Of a stretch of 64,000 bases of DNA, positions 48,301-60,166 are shown piece by piece (the first letter of the stretch is position 1; the number at the start of each line of letters is the position of its first letter). The stretch spans positions 1,798,001 to 1,862,000 of the forward strand of contig CM075943.1 in NCBI GenBank assembly GCA_038030265.1. The letters run 5' to 3'. A program made the position numbers and the translations under genes. A model generated the notes under the pieces. That model did not search any database and was not told the DNA's origin. It was given only the letters and a program-made list of their open reading frames with translations. This DNA comes from Corythucha ciliata. Its lineage: Eukaryota > Arthropoda > Insecta > Hemiptera > Tingidae.

Positions 48301-51300
48301 TTTGAAAATGCTGGCATTGTCACTGACTAATATTTCTGGAAAACCGTGACGACTGAAAATTTCTTGAAGGGACCGGATAGTAGATTGAGTGGTAGGTGAT
48401 TGTTTTGAAATTGGGATCTCTGGCCATTTTGAACGACTGTCGACAACGATAAAAAAATAGGAGCCCAAGAAAGGACCGGCATAGTCCATCTGAACTCTTT
48501 GCCAGTTTGAAGACGGGGTTTCCCAGACGTGTATGGGTGCTGCTTGATGATTATTTTTGACATCACAGCAGGTTTGACAGCTTTTTGCCATGTCTTCTAT
48601 GTCGGCATCGATACCTTTCCAATAACAGACATTTCTAGCAAGAGCCTTCATTTTTACTATTCCCGCGTGTGTTGTGTGGAGTTCACGCAGTACCGATGGC
48701 TGGAGTGATGTGGGTATGGTAACACGGTTACCGCGGAATATCACGCCGTCGTGTAGCGACAGTTCGGGATCACGGATTTTCCCGTTGAGGATATCATTTT
48801 TCAGTTGTGACAGGTCTGGGTCCTTTTCGGTTTGTTCGGCTATTTTGATTGAAGTGACGTTTTCCGTCGAAATATGTTGAATTGTGGCTGCTTGGTTGAT
48901 GAAAGCCGTGTCTACCGAGTTACTATTTACGGGTGTATAGATCGGATTTCTGGAGAGGTAGTCTGCATTGACGTGCTGGGTTGACGGACGGTGACGTACT
49001 TTGTAGTTGAATCCCGATAAAAATAAGGCATATCGCAACATACGAGTTCCCGTGAGTACTGGAAGTTGGTGATCTGGATGTAGAATTGACATGAGTGGTT
49101 TATTGTCTACAATCAGAGTGAATGGTCGCCCGTAGAGGTAGTCGTAAAATTTTTTACAAGCCCAGTAAACGGCTGTTGCCTCCTTGTCCAACTGGGAATA
49201 GTTACGTTCGGCTGCTGTAAGTGTTCGCGACGCAAACGCGATAGGGCGTTCATGACCGTTCGGGTAAATGTGAGAGAGGACTCCCGATAGTCCGACCGGG
49301 CTGGCATCAGTTGCCAGCGTTACCGGTAATTGAGGATCGAATGGTACGAGCACTTCGTCACTCGCAATGTTGGACTTAATAGTTTGAAAAGCCGTTTCGC
49401 AATTTTTATTCCAACTGAATTTTGCGTCTTTACGCAGCAGTGAGTTGAGAGGATGTAGAAGCGTTGACGAATTTTCAATGAACGGCGAATAATATTGAAC
49501 CATTCCGAGGAACTGGCGTAGTTGATCGGTGTTTTGTGGGCAGGGGGCGTCAACGATGGCTTTGACCTTTTCAGGGGATTTGTGTAGCCCTTCACTACTG
49601 ATGACGTGGCCTAAGTACTGGATGTGAGTTTGGAAGAATTTACATTTTTGGATATTAACGTGTAGGTTATGGTCTTGTAATTTTTCGAAAAGTTTGTAGA
49701 GACGTTCTCGGCATTCGTCGATGTTGGATCCTTGTACTATCAGATCGTCGAAGTAGGCTGTAGTTCCGGGGAGGTCACGAACAAATTGATCAATGAACTT
49801 GTGGAATTCATTAGGTGCGGTCTTAATTCCGAAAAATAATCGGTTCACCGTATATGTTCCTCTGTGAGTTGACAGCGTTTGAATTTTGGTGCTCTCCTCA
49901 TCGACGGGTAGGTGAAGATATGCCTTGAAGATATCGATAGAGCAAAAATATTTTCCACCTCTTAGCTTATGGAAAAGGTCTTGAATTTTTGGAATCGGAT
50001 AGTGCGCGTCCTGGAGTTGTTTATTGACTGTTGCTTTGAAATCCGCACATATCCGCACCTCTTGTGAATTTTTGGAAACAACCACTAGGGGTGTGCCCCA
50101 TTCAGAGTGATCGACCCTAGTAATTATGCCTTCCGATTCCAAACGGTCGAGTTCTTTTTCTACTTGTTCTTTCAACGCATAGGGGACAGGTCGAGGTTTG
50201 AGAAAAATGGAACTGCGTTGTCCCGAAGTTGAAGTGAACATTTGTGATTGGGTACTTTCCCGACTCTTTGTTCAAGGACATCTGGAAATCGACGTTGAAG
50301 TTCCTCTATTGTCGAGTTATCAATGTGGTGCACTATTTGATTAATGTCATCGAAATTTATTTGCAGATTCCGGATCCATTCTCGTCCTAATATTGCGTTT
50401 TTTGAAACGTCCACTAAATAGAGGTTTTCCGAGCTCGCGTAATTTTTGTACTCGGCCCGAACACGTACGACTCCAACGGGCTTGAAAGTCTGGCCAGTAT
50501 AAGTTCGGAATATAATAGGTGTTTGATGAATCGGAATTTGGAGTTTTAATTGTTTGAAATCGTGGATATTAAGAATGCTAACGCGGCTGCCCGAGTCGCA
50601 CTCAATGATATTTTTGCCGTTGATTTTGACATTGGCGTACAACTTGTCGTCGATTTGAACATCGCTGGAGAATACGTCTTCGATTTGACTGAGGAGGTTG
50701 ATAGACAAAGATTCAGTTGAGGAAGTCTCGTTTATTTGAAATACTTTGGAAGACGCCTTCTTTTTTAAGTGAGACGAAATACAAACTTTACTGATGTGAC
50801 CTCGTTTGTTGCATTTATCGCATTTTAATTTATTTATTATTTTACACTGTTTTGAGGAATGATTATCGCGACCGCAATGTAAGCATAAATTTTGAAATCC
50901 GAGTTGTGATAATTGGAGACTACGGGAACGGGGTGGTTGAGGCGTGAGGGAGTTACGGATGGATGAGCGGTCTCTTCTCCTTCGCCGTACAGCTGAGCTT
51001 GGAATTCCCAGAACTCTTAGTATAGGAGTGAGACATTTCTTTATTTTGTAACTTTGACGCTTCCGCTGCTAACACTATGTTAAGAGTGTCTTCCAGCGAA
51101 ATGTCTGCCTGTTGCAGAATCTTCTCTCTGATCTCGCTTTCACGCAATCCCCGTATAAATTGCGCTCGAAGCAACAGGTTTAGAACCGAAATGTTACATT
51201 CAGCGGATTGGCACGTAGAAGTGAAAGCGGCCGTTTTAGCGAGATGTTTAAGCGATGTAATAAAATTTGAAATTGACTCACCATTTTGTTGTGTTCGAGA

Positions 51301-54300
51301 GAAGAATTTATGTTGCTCTGTTAGTACGTTAGGTCGAGGATTTAAGTGTTCTCTGAGCAGTATGATTATTTCATCGTAAGATTTTGAAGCGGGCAATTCC
51401 GGTGTTGTTAAACTCGTCAAAAGTTGATAGTGTTTAGATCCAAGGCAGTTCAAAAGTACAAGAGCCTTCGCCTCTTTAACGTCTGTTCCGGTTCCGGTTA
51501 GGCCTTTGAGGGTGAAATAATTGTCGAGGCGTTGTATATATGTGTCGAAGGACTCGGAAGAATCATCGAATGTTTCGAACGTGAGGACCTGATTTTGAAG
51601 AACATCCTTCACCGAACGAACGGATGATAAACTGGGACCACCGGCGGGGGGTGGTTGAGTCCGTTGTTGCAGATCGAGGCGGTGAATGAACGAGTTTAAC
51701 GTATTGATGAGCGCCGATAGATCCTGAGCTGGAGGAGCCGGAGGTTGAGGGTGGCGGTGAGCCGGAGGTGGCGGGTCATTGTTCGCCATGTAGTATGCGC
51801 GGACAAAATAAAAGAGAAATATAAACTTAAAATAGAAAACACAAAAAAACTAAGCAAAACTAGTTCTCCTCGTCGCCATACTGTTATGTAGGATATTAGG
51901 AATTATAGTCACGCCCTTGTTGAGGTCTTTACTCCGACTAAGGCGAAGGTGTGTTCGCCTTAGCCGGTTGGCGCACGCGCTTTATTTCTTTTGTGATATA
52001 TATATAATAGTATCGGAGCGATCCTTAAGCAGCCTAAACCCGACGGAGTTGAAAAACCCGTTGCTTACTTCTCCAAGAAGCTCAACGAGAGCCAAAAGAG
52101 ACAAAAAGCTGTCTACTTGGAGAGTTTAGCGATTAAAGAAGCCGTGAAATACTGGCGGTACTGGTTGATAGGCCGCCAATTTAAAATTATTACCGATCAT
52201 AAACCTCTGGTAAATCTCAAATTGAAAGCAAGGACAGATGAGGAGCTATAGGCGATCTCGCAAACTGTCTCTTACAGTATGATTTCGACATAATCTACAG
52301 ATCGGGATCCGCAAATGCAAAAGCGGACTGCCTATCGAGAAACCTAGTACTCGCAAGTGACTACAACACAGATGACCACGAACCACTACGCACAGCTAAT
52401 CTGCTCGAGTTAGAGGAAATTCGGGATAGCCAGAAGAACATCACTAAGGGAAAACGCGATATTTTAATACACGGAATAATCTTGCGGAAAACTAGGGCTA
52501 GAGAACAAATAATAATCGATAAGGAACACGGCTTACAACTCGTTCAAAAAGTACATCTAAAATACATTATAAATACAATCAAAAATTATTACTACTTCCA
52601 CAATATGTACAAAGAAATTCAACACTTCTGTTCCACATGCACAATTTGCCCTAAAAATAAATATAGACGCACTAAACCCACAGGTTTCTTAGGCCACTTG
52701 GGTCCAGCAAGTGAACCCTTTCAAATAATGTCCAACAAATCAACAAATGTCAACAAAAAGGTATCTCCACCTCCTAGTAGACCACTTCACTCGCTTCGCA
52801 TTTATATCAACGTCACCAAACCAAACTGCTAACGAATTCATAAAACTAATTAAAAAATTGCAGAGCAACCATCAAATCGGCACGTTGCTCACAGACCAGT
52901 ATGCAGGCCTGAGCGCGAAAGACTTCACGAGATATCTTCAAGAAAACAATATAAATCATGTCTACACGGCCATCGATCACCCAGCCTCCAACTGACTGAA
53001 CGAAAGGCTGAATCAAACGCTTGTCAATAGAATAAGATGCAGAATAAACGAAACAAAACGAAAAATTGCAATATAATAAAAATTGGAATATAACAATACA
53101 ATACACAGCGTCACCCAATACACCCCAAATTACTTAATGAACGGTGTTCCACCACATGCAGCACCTAAAGAGTTTCTCGAAATCCCAAATTACCAGCGGG
53201 ACGCAAAATCAGCCTTCCAAAATTCTGTAAAAGCCCACGACGAAAACAAGAGACGATACGACTCCAAAAGAAAAAAACGTTTCACTCACAATAGAGAACG
53301 GGAACAGACTGAACCGTAAAAAGCTAGACGAAATACGATTGGGTCCGTTTGCCATCGTGAACAAGTTATCCAACTCGGTGTACCAGGTCAACGTAGGCTA
53401 CAACGGTATTGTATTGCAAGTTTCACGTCCTAATTTCAGCAAAACTGCAAGTTTTCAGGGCCTTTTGTTTCTAGTGGACACCGTCTGCGCCTGTAACTTT
53501 GAATTAGGATTTCAACTTGAATTAATTTGCAATTTTAATTAAATAATTTTGCAAGTTGGGTACCTAATTTGAGTGGAATTACAAATGCCCTGGCTGAATA
53601 TACGTGACATTGTCAGTTTCAGATCATGATTTTGGCGGAATTGAAAGTTTAGGGTCTTAATTAAAGTAAAATTGCGGTTTCCAGACCATCTGACAAACCG
53701 GGCCCAACAGAGGCCGTAGTAGCTGTCTGACAACTGACAACTGTCGGTTAACAGCAAGTTTGTGGTCCTAGTTACACTGACCTTGAAAGTTTCAGTGCCC
53801 CTTTGCTGCGCCCATACTCTGACAAAATAACCGTGTAATTGCATGTATTGAGATAAATATTTGTGAGCTTATAAAATCGGGTCCTAACTTCATGCAAAAT
53901 TACAAGTTTTTTTGACTTAATATCCGCGAAATTCAAAGTTTTGGGTATGATTTCAAGCGATTATGCAAGTTCAGATCGTTAGTTTAAGAAAAATTGCTAG
54001 TTTTAGGACCTTTTTCGTAGCGGTGTATCTAACTGGATAGATGGCCCTGACAGTCGCCTATGGAGACCCGCGGGGTAGAAATCGCTACTAGGACGAGGCA
54101 ATAGAAGCGGTTTTTCTCACTTTTATACGCGAATCAGAGTTTTTCTTTATTCGAATTGCGAATTAGAGGTTTTCCCCCAATTTCAGCTGTGAACTGGCGC
54201 ACATTTTGTCGCGGCTTTTCTCAGTCACAGACACGATTGGACGCTTTTTCACCAATCTGACCTAAATTTAGCGCTTTTCCCCCTTCATTTTAGCCGTGTT

Positions 54301-57300
54301 TGAGCGTCCTTTTCTCAAATTTAGCTGTGACTTGCTCCCAGACAAGCACAACAGAGCCCAGAGCCAGACGAATACCCAGAAAATTCTTCCATGGCCGAAT
54401 ATGCTCGGCAATGTGACTTTCGGGTCTTGCGAAAATTTATAACGCTTGGGGTCTTATTTCAACAAAACAGGAAGTTTCGAGTGCTAATTTTTAGATAAAT
54501 TGCGAGTTTTCGGTTTTAATTTCGGAGAAACTGTAAGTTATGGGGGCAAGTGATGAAACCCCTTGACCTCCCTCTCTCCCCGCGCCCGTGCTGACGCTAT
54601 CCGATGCGTTAATTGTTGAGACAAATACGCTCAAATGGCTCGGGGGAATGCAAAAACTTTGCCCTCTCATCTGCATGCCCCCCCCCCGCCCGTCCGTTCG
54701 AAATAATGTTTGTTGAAATGACTGTCAAGGAAACTAAGAGGAAGGCAAGTAAAATGTCGTCACTGGACGATGGGTGTGGTCAATGAAATTTTCTGAGTAA
54801 AAACGAGCGTCCACACAATTTGAGAAGGTGAAATTAGTTAATGTTTATTTGCGTGGTTTTTATTTTTGTTTGGAAGTCGCCGGACCCTGGGCTATAGCCG
54901 GCCCCCCTGGCTGCGTGCGCCCATGTTCTGACGATAATTGCCTCTGTAATTGCAACATTTGGATATTTCCTTCTTTTATTTGAGTGTCGAAAACATCAGC
55001 GACTTATATTCTTAGACTCAGCGCACTTTCAAGGACGTTTAGTCAAGTTTTGAGATCAATCTATCGTCGGATTTGGCAACGATGGTGGTTCAACGTTGCA
55101 AAAACACTCAAAGTCTGTAATTTTCAATTAATGTGAATAACAAATCACAATACACACTATCTTTCCACAGCCATAGAAGTGGCTGGAAAATCGAAACTTT
55201 GAAGACCGGGACGTTTTAACAGAGTAAAAACAAAACAGTTGATTTACTTGCAAATTAAAGTTGGCCTTTTTTTTTTAGATGTTGATGCTTTCATTTTATG
55301 CGTGTTATTTCAACGAAAGATCGCTATCGAAACGAAGAAATAACCGCAGGATAAACTTCAAGACACAACGGAATGAGTGGACTAGGAGGCAAAGGCAAAT
55401 ATTCTTCTTGTTTTTAAGGTTTCGCTCGGCGTTAAACAGAAGAATGGCTTGGAAGGAGGGAAAAGATGAATAAGGCCTATTAAGATAGTACTTTCCGCCC
55501 AACCACAACTTGGGGCGAACTTGTTCCATTCCACCATCTCTTAACCGTGGTGGTGATGGTGGGGGGAGGGGCTTTACCGCTTTATCACTCTCTCTCTCTT
55601 CTTAACTCTCTTCTGGCGCGCTGTCGTGAATATTTAAAAAAAAAAATCTCCTAACCTGATTTTAAAAATGAGCTGCCCGAGGTTGCCCGGTATGAACTGA
55701 CAGGGGCCTTTTTCAACGGATTCTGATTCCTCTTTGACCGTCTTACAGAATGAAGTTTCATCTTCAATGTGATGTCTGTAAGAATAAAAAAATATTTAAT
55801 TCATTTTCAATAACAAATATTTATTTATTTTATTCCGTTTTTTTGTACTTTGAATTCGCCGACTCCGCCGATGGAACGAGGGCTGAGGCAGGATCATCGC
55901 AGATTGGACTGGTGCCAGGTGAAGATTTGGCCGAGGTGAGTAAAGTTGTTGCTCCTGTTGGTGAATTGCTTCCAGAGCCCTGGTGTGAAAAAAAAAAAAA
56001 AATATGGGGGTTGAAAAGAAGGGAAAGAGTAATTAAAGAAGATAGCAATCTTGTTGTAAATTGTTAACTTGTCACCTAGAAATTAAGAGACAAGTGACAG
56101 TTTATTGCTTCGCTATCCTTCCTCCAAGCCACAAAAGAGGGTGTAATAAAGGTGGGCCTCTTGTACTCCTTCATCGTTTCTCTCCTTTCTTGAAGGGTCA
56201 CTGGCTTTTGAAGTAAATTCATCCCCCGCCTAGTACGTCACACACATCAACATTCCTCAGGGAGTGCCAATAAACTTATTGAAAAGTTTACCAAGCGCGG
56301 AAGAAACTTTATAAAAATGTTAAAAGCTATAAAGAAAAAAGCGGTTCTTTTTTCTGCTCTAGAACACCATTATTGAAGCCCTTAGATACAAAAACTTTCC
56401 AATGGTAAAGGAGCTGTTTCTAATATATCAGAAAACATCTTGTAAGAGATTTATTCCATTATCTAAAACAATACCGCAACTTTTTGGAAGTTCCAACACT
56501 GCCTTGGCAAAGAAACAGGACGAAACCTGAATAACAATTAGGGCTTTCTTGAATGCGATTTCAAGAGGAAACACAATCTGCTACATAGTTTTAATCTGAT
56601 TTTGAATTAGAAATTAAGCATCCGAAGCATGAAAACCAATAGACGTCAAGCTTAAAAGTCGTAAGGTCCAATTAAGATTAGCATTGGCTACTTTGCCAAT
56701 ACTTCTCTACCCCGTTCACAAGCTCCTGCGCATATGCGTCTGTGGAGTATACGCGCCCAATCAAAATGCTTCATTTTTCCGAGGCAATTAATTTATTTGG
56801 TTGCACGGACTCGGATAAGATTGAGAAAAAGCGCTAATTCGCAGCTATTGAGAGAAATAGCCACAAAATTAAATCGATTGGAGCTAAATATCCGAGCGAC
56901 ATTGCAAGTTTCGGGTCCGAATTCGTGGGAAAATGCAAATTTTGGGAATTAATGTCGTAAGAAATTGTAAGTTTCGTGGCTAAATATCCATGACATTGGA
57001 AGTTTGCACTTGTTTTTTTTTTGTGGGCTCTGACCTCGGGGCAAGCCTGTCACGAGTCACGACGCCACAACTCCCCTTCCCCTCTCCCACAACGACAAAA
57101 TTTGTAACGTTTCGCTCAACGGTGACTGAAAATTCATTACATTACTAGTTTCTAGTACTAGTAGTAGATTTTCGGCCCTTTTTACTTCGAAGTCATGAAG
57201 CCTGTGGCCACCTCCTACCTCCAAGTTGGGGTTTGAAAGAGCTAAATTCGCAAAATTGTATTTTTAAATGAGTCAATCCAGCGGTGCCGCACAAAACTCC

Positions 57301-60135
57301 TTTTTGAATCGGTCGAAGCGTGAAATATTGTATTTGAAGATGAAAAAACTGCGAAATTATCGGTTTTATTGGTGAGCCAGCCCCGCAAAATTAGATTTGA
57401 ACGAGCCAATTCTGCCAAATGTCAATATTGAAGAAGCCGAACTCACCAAATTTCTTTTCCGAGTGATCCAAACACGCAAAATTGTTTTTGTTGTTGGGGG
57501 GGGGGAGGGAAGGAGTGGGTCAATCTCTCGCTGAATTGATTCGGAATAGGGCAATTATAGAGCTACGGTGACCAAAGAGGTCCTTCTTTTGACAGGAGAG
57601 TACTTCTTTTCAGCTCATGGTCCTGCGGCATGGGAGTAGCCAGCGGGGGGCAGGGGTGAACAGTTGCCCTCCCCTAGAATCGAAAGCGCAGATTTCGTGG
57701 GGCAGCTGCCGACATAAAATCCAAAATAGAATGCTACAAACGACAGTTTTCCAACAGATATTAATTTTTTGACATATATTGGCAGTTTCTGTGCAAATTT
57801 AGTCTCCGATGAACTCGAATTGACGCGATTCTAACCTCCAGTTCCTGTTATAAGCCTGCAAAAAGGCAATGGTGCATCTGATATTTTCGCCAGTGAAGCT
57901 GGCTTACAGGCGTGGATCCAGTTTTTCTCAAGAGTAGTTGCACAGTTTTTTCCCCCCGATTTTACTCGTGAATGAGTGCTGTTTTTAGCCTTGAATTGAC
58001 GTTTTCCTTAATTAGCTGAAACTGAGTGCTTTTTCTTAAATCTAACTCGAACTAGCCCATTTTCTTCATTTTAGCCGTGAAAAGGTCTGAAAAAACCGTG
58101 AAATAACGCATTTTTTATATAGTTTTTCAATTACGGCCAGCACCGGGCATCGCCTAACTGCGAATTGCGAAAACAGTTGTTCCTCAATTCAACATGTGGA
58201 TGAACGCTATTTCTCAATTTTAGCCACGAGAATTCCACCAATCAGCAACAAACGGTGACAATTTCGCCAATTCGTTTTCCCTGAATTCTAGCCGCAAATT
58301 AGTGCTTTTTCTTAATTCTGCCTTGAGCAATTTTTTCTCTCTTCAAATTTTAGCAGTGAAAAGGTTCACATAATCCGCGTGAGAGCGAATTTCATTAATT
58401 TTGACCCATCAATTTCACGGGCTAACGAACAATTTTCCGTAATTTTAGCCGTGAATAAGCACTTTTTCAAAAATTTATGCGCTAAGGCACGCTCTTTCTA
58501 AATTTCACCCGCAAACTTGCGGCAATGTTTACCGATGTTTGAGAAACCACGAACTGGCGCCTTCTCTCAATTTTACCTTCGTGAATGAGCTCCATTTCTC
58601 GATTTTAGCCGTGAATTAGCGCTTTTCCTCAATTCCAGCCGCAAATGAGTGATTTTCCTCAATTCTACATTGAACGAGCAATTTATTTTAATGTTTTAAT
58701 GTTGACAATTTAATGTTGATGATATTTTAATGTGATAATTTATATATTTTCATTCATTTAATCTTATTTTATTATTGTTTTATAATTGTTTTATTACTGT
58801 TCGTCATTTTTCGGTTACATTATGTTTAGCCTTTAAACGACCCAAGAGAGCCCAGCCCTAGGGTCATTGTTTGTTACAGTTGTACCCTGGAAGCCTAATA
58901 AATCTCTCTCTCTCCCGAGAGAGAATGACCGGTGCCTAGGCCGTTGCCGAACTTTGACCGGCACACCGCCCCATCCGTGGCCCGGCTGCCACAGCAAGAG
59001 GCGGGTCGCTCCCCCGGTCACCGTCCGTTAGCCACTACTGGTGGCCAGCCAGCCGTGCCCGAGAGAGACCACGCGGAGGTGGACGTTCTCCAGGACCGGG
59101 AGAGTGGCGAAACGCCTCCGACCCGACTTACATCTACCCTACAACGGGAATCATAGGCCCCAGCCCCCTCCGCGCCAACCAGGCGCGGGAGAAGGACCGG
59201 ACCTTCTCGATCTCTCTCCGGCTCCCGACTAGCGCCGGGTCCGGCGGAGGGCCCTACACTCCCCATTCCCAATGGCGCAAGTCGTATAGTACCCGCAGCG
59301 ACGCAGCACGTGATCAGCGGTCTCGTCCTCGTCACCACAAGGGCACAAAGGAGAGTCCCGCCGCCGGAATAGCCACAACTTGGCGCTGAACAATCCATGG
59401 CCGGTGAGGATCGAGGTGGTCGCGTATTCAGGTATGAACCACCTGGCCGCTGCCAACCGAATCCGCACGTCGGGCAAGAAGCTGAACAAACGCCTACCAG
59501 TCGTACTGTCAGCCCAACGCCCCTGCCAGGTCTCCACCACCAAGTCATCGAGGAGGCGAAGTGCTCCCGGCAACCACCCGCCCGACACCAAAGGTGCAAG
59601 ACGGTCCACCCAATCCTCCCGACACCCCACCAGCCCCAACGAGTCGGAGATGGCCCGGCGCCTGTGCACCCAGGCGTCTACCAGGAGATCAGCCGGAGGC
59701 ATCCCCACCATGACCTAAAGGGCGTCTGAGCTGACAGTCCTGTACGCCATGACTACCCGGATCAAGGCCTGCCGCTGCAGGCTGACGACTCTCGCTCTCT
59801 GCGCCTTGGAGGGGCGGTGCCACCACCAGGTCGCCCCGTACAAAAGGATCGGCATAAAGACCGACCCCACATAGCGTACCCGGCAGCGGAAATCCGCCCC
59901 CCCCCCACGTATTTCCGGCCGTAGCCCTAAAAAGAGCGACCACTTTTTCAAGTTTGCCCGCAACTACGTCCAGCTGCGGGCTTGCCCCCCTATGGCGAGC
60001 AATCTGCACGCCAAGGTACATCCTCGTGGCAGTCTACCCCGCATGATGACCACATGGGTCTTTTGCACAGCAAGAGTCAGCCTTGCAGCCCCGCACCACC
60101 CATCGACGACCCCCAGGCTCTCTCTCTCTCACACA

Positions 60136-60166
<31 letters not shown>

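Larger units (their letters stand above)
46846..52009 (-). mobile_element. Gypsy-D: minus-strand Gypsy element nested in Gypsy-F
   Basis: 5164 bp from TGTTATGTAGG to TATATAATA on the plus strand, with 5-bp target duplication GTATC on both sides. On the minus strand: 5' LTR (52009-51882), primer-binding site beginning TGGCGACGAGGAG three bases after the LTR, gag, protease, pol, 3' LTR (47221-46846). The LTRs match over about 120 bp with two differences; the 3' LTR is longer because a solo LTR has inserted in it. Confidence 0.93.
45781..53415 (+). mobile_element. Gypsy-F: truncated plus-strand Gypsy fragment split by Gypsy-D
   Basis: Coding similarity runs from just before RT (about 45781) to the integrase C-terminus (about 53400). 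No LTR, gag or protease is present, so both ends are lost. The middle is interrupted at 46846-52009; the target GTATC is duplicated (46841-46845 and 52010-52014), and removing the insert joins the RNase H frame. Family B minisatellite lies on both sides. Confidence 0.85.

Noticed and set aside
55750..56067. Plus-strand 105-codon frame with a strong donor-like GAG|GTGAGT at 55935
   Set aside because: It is antisense to two well-supported Syt4 exons and shows no domain; the donor-like site is probably coincidental.
59018..59729. Long plus-strand frames in the GC-rich block
   Set aside because: They are shadows of the R1-like LINE on the minus strand, favoured by the high GC content.
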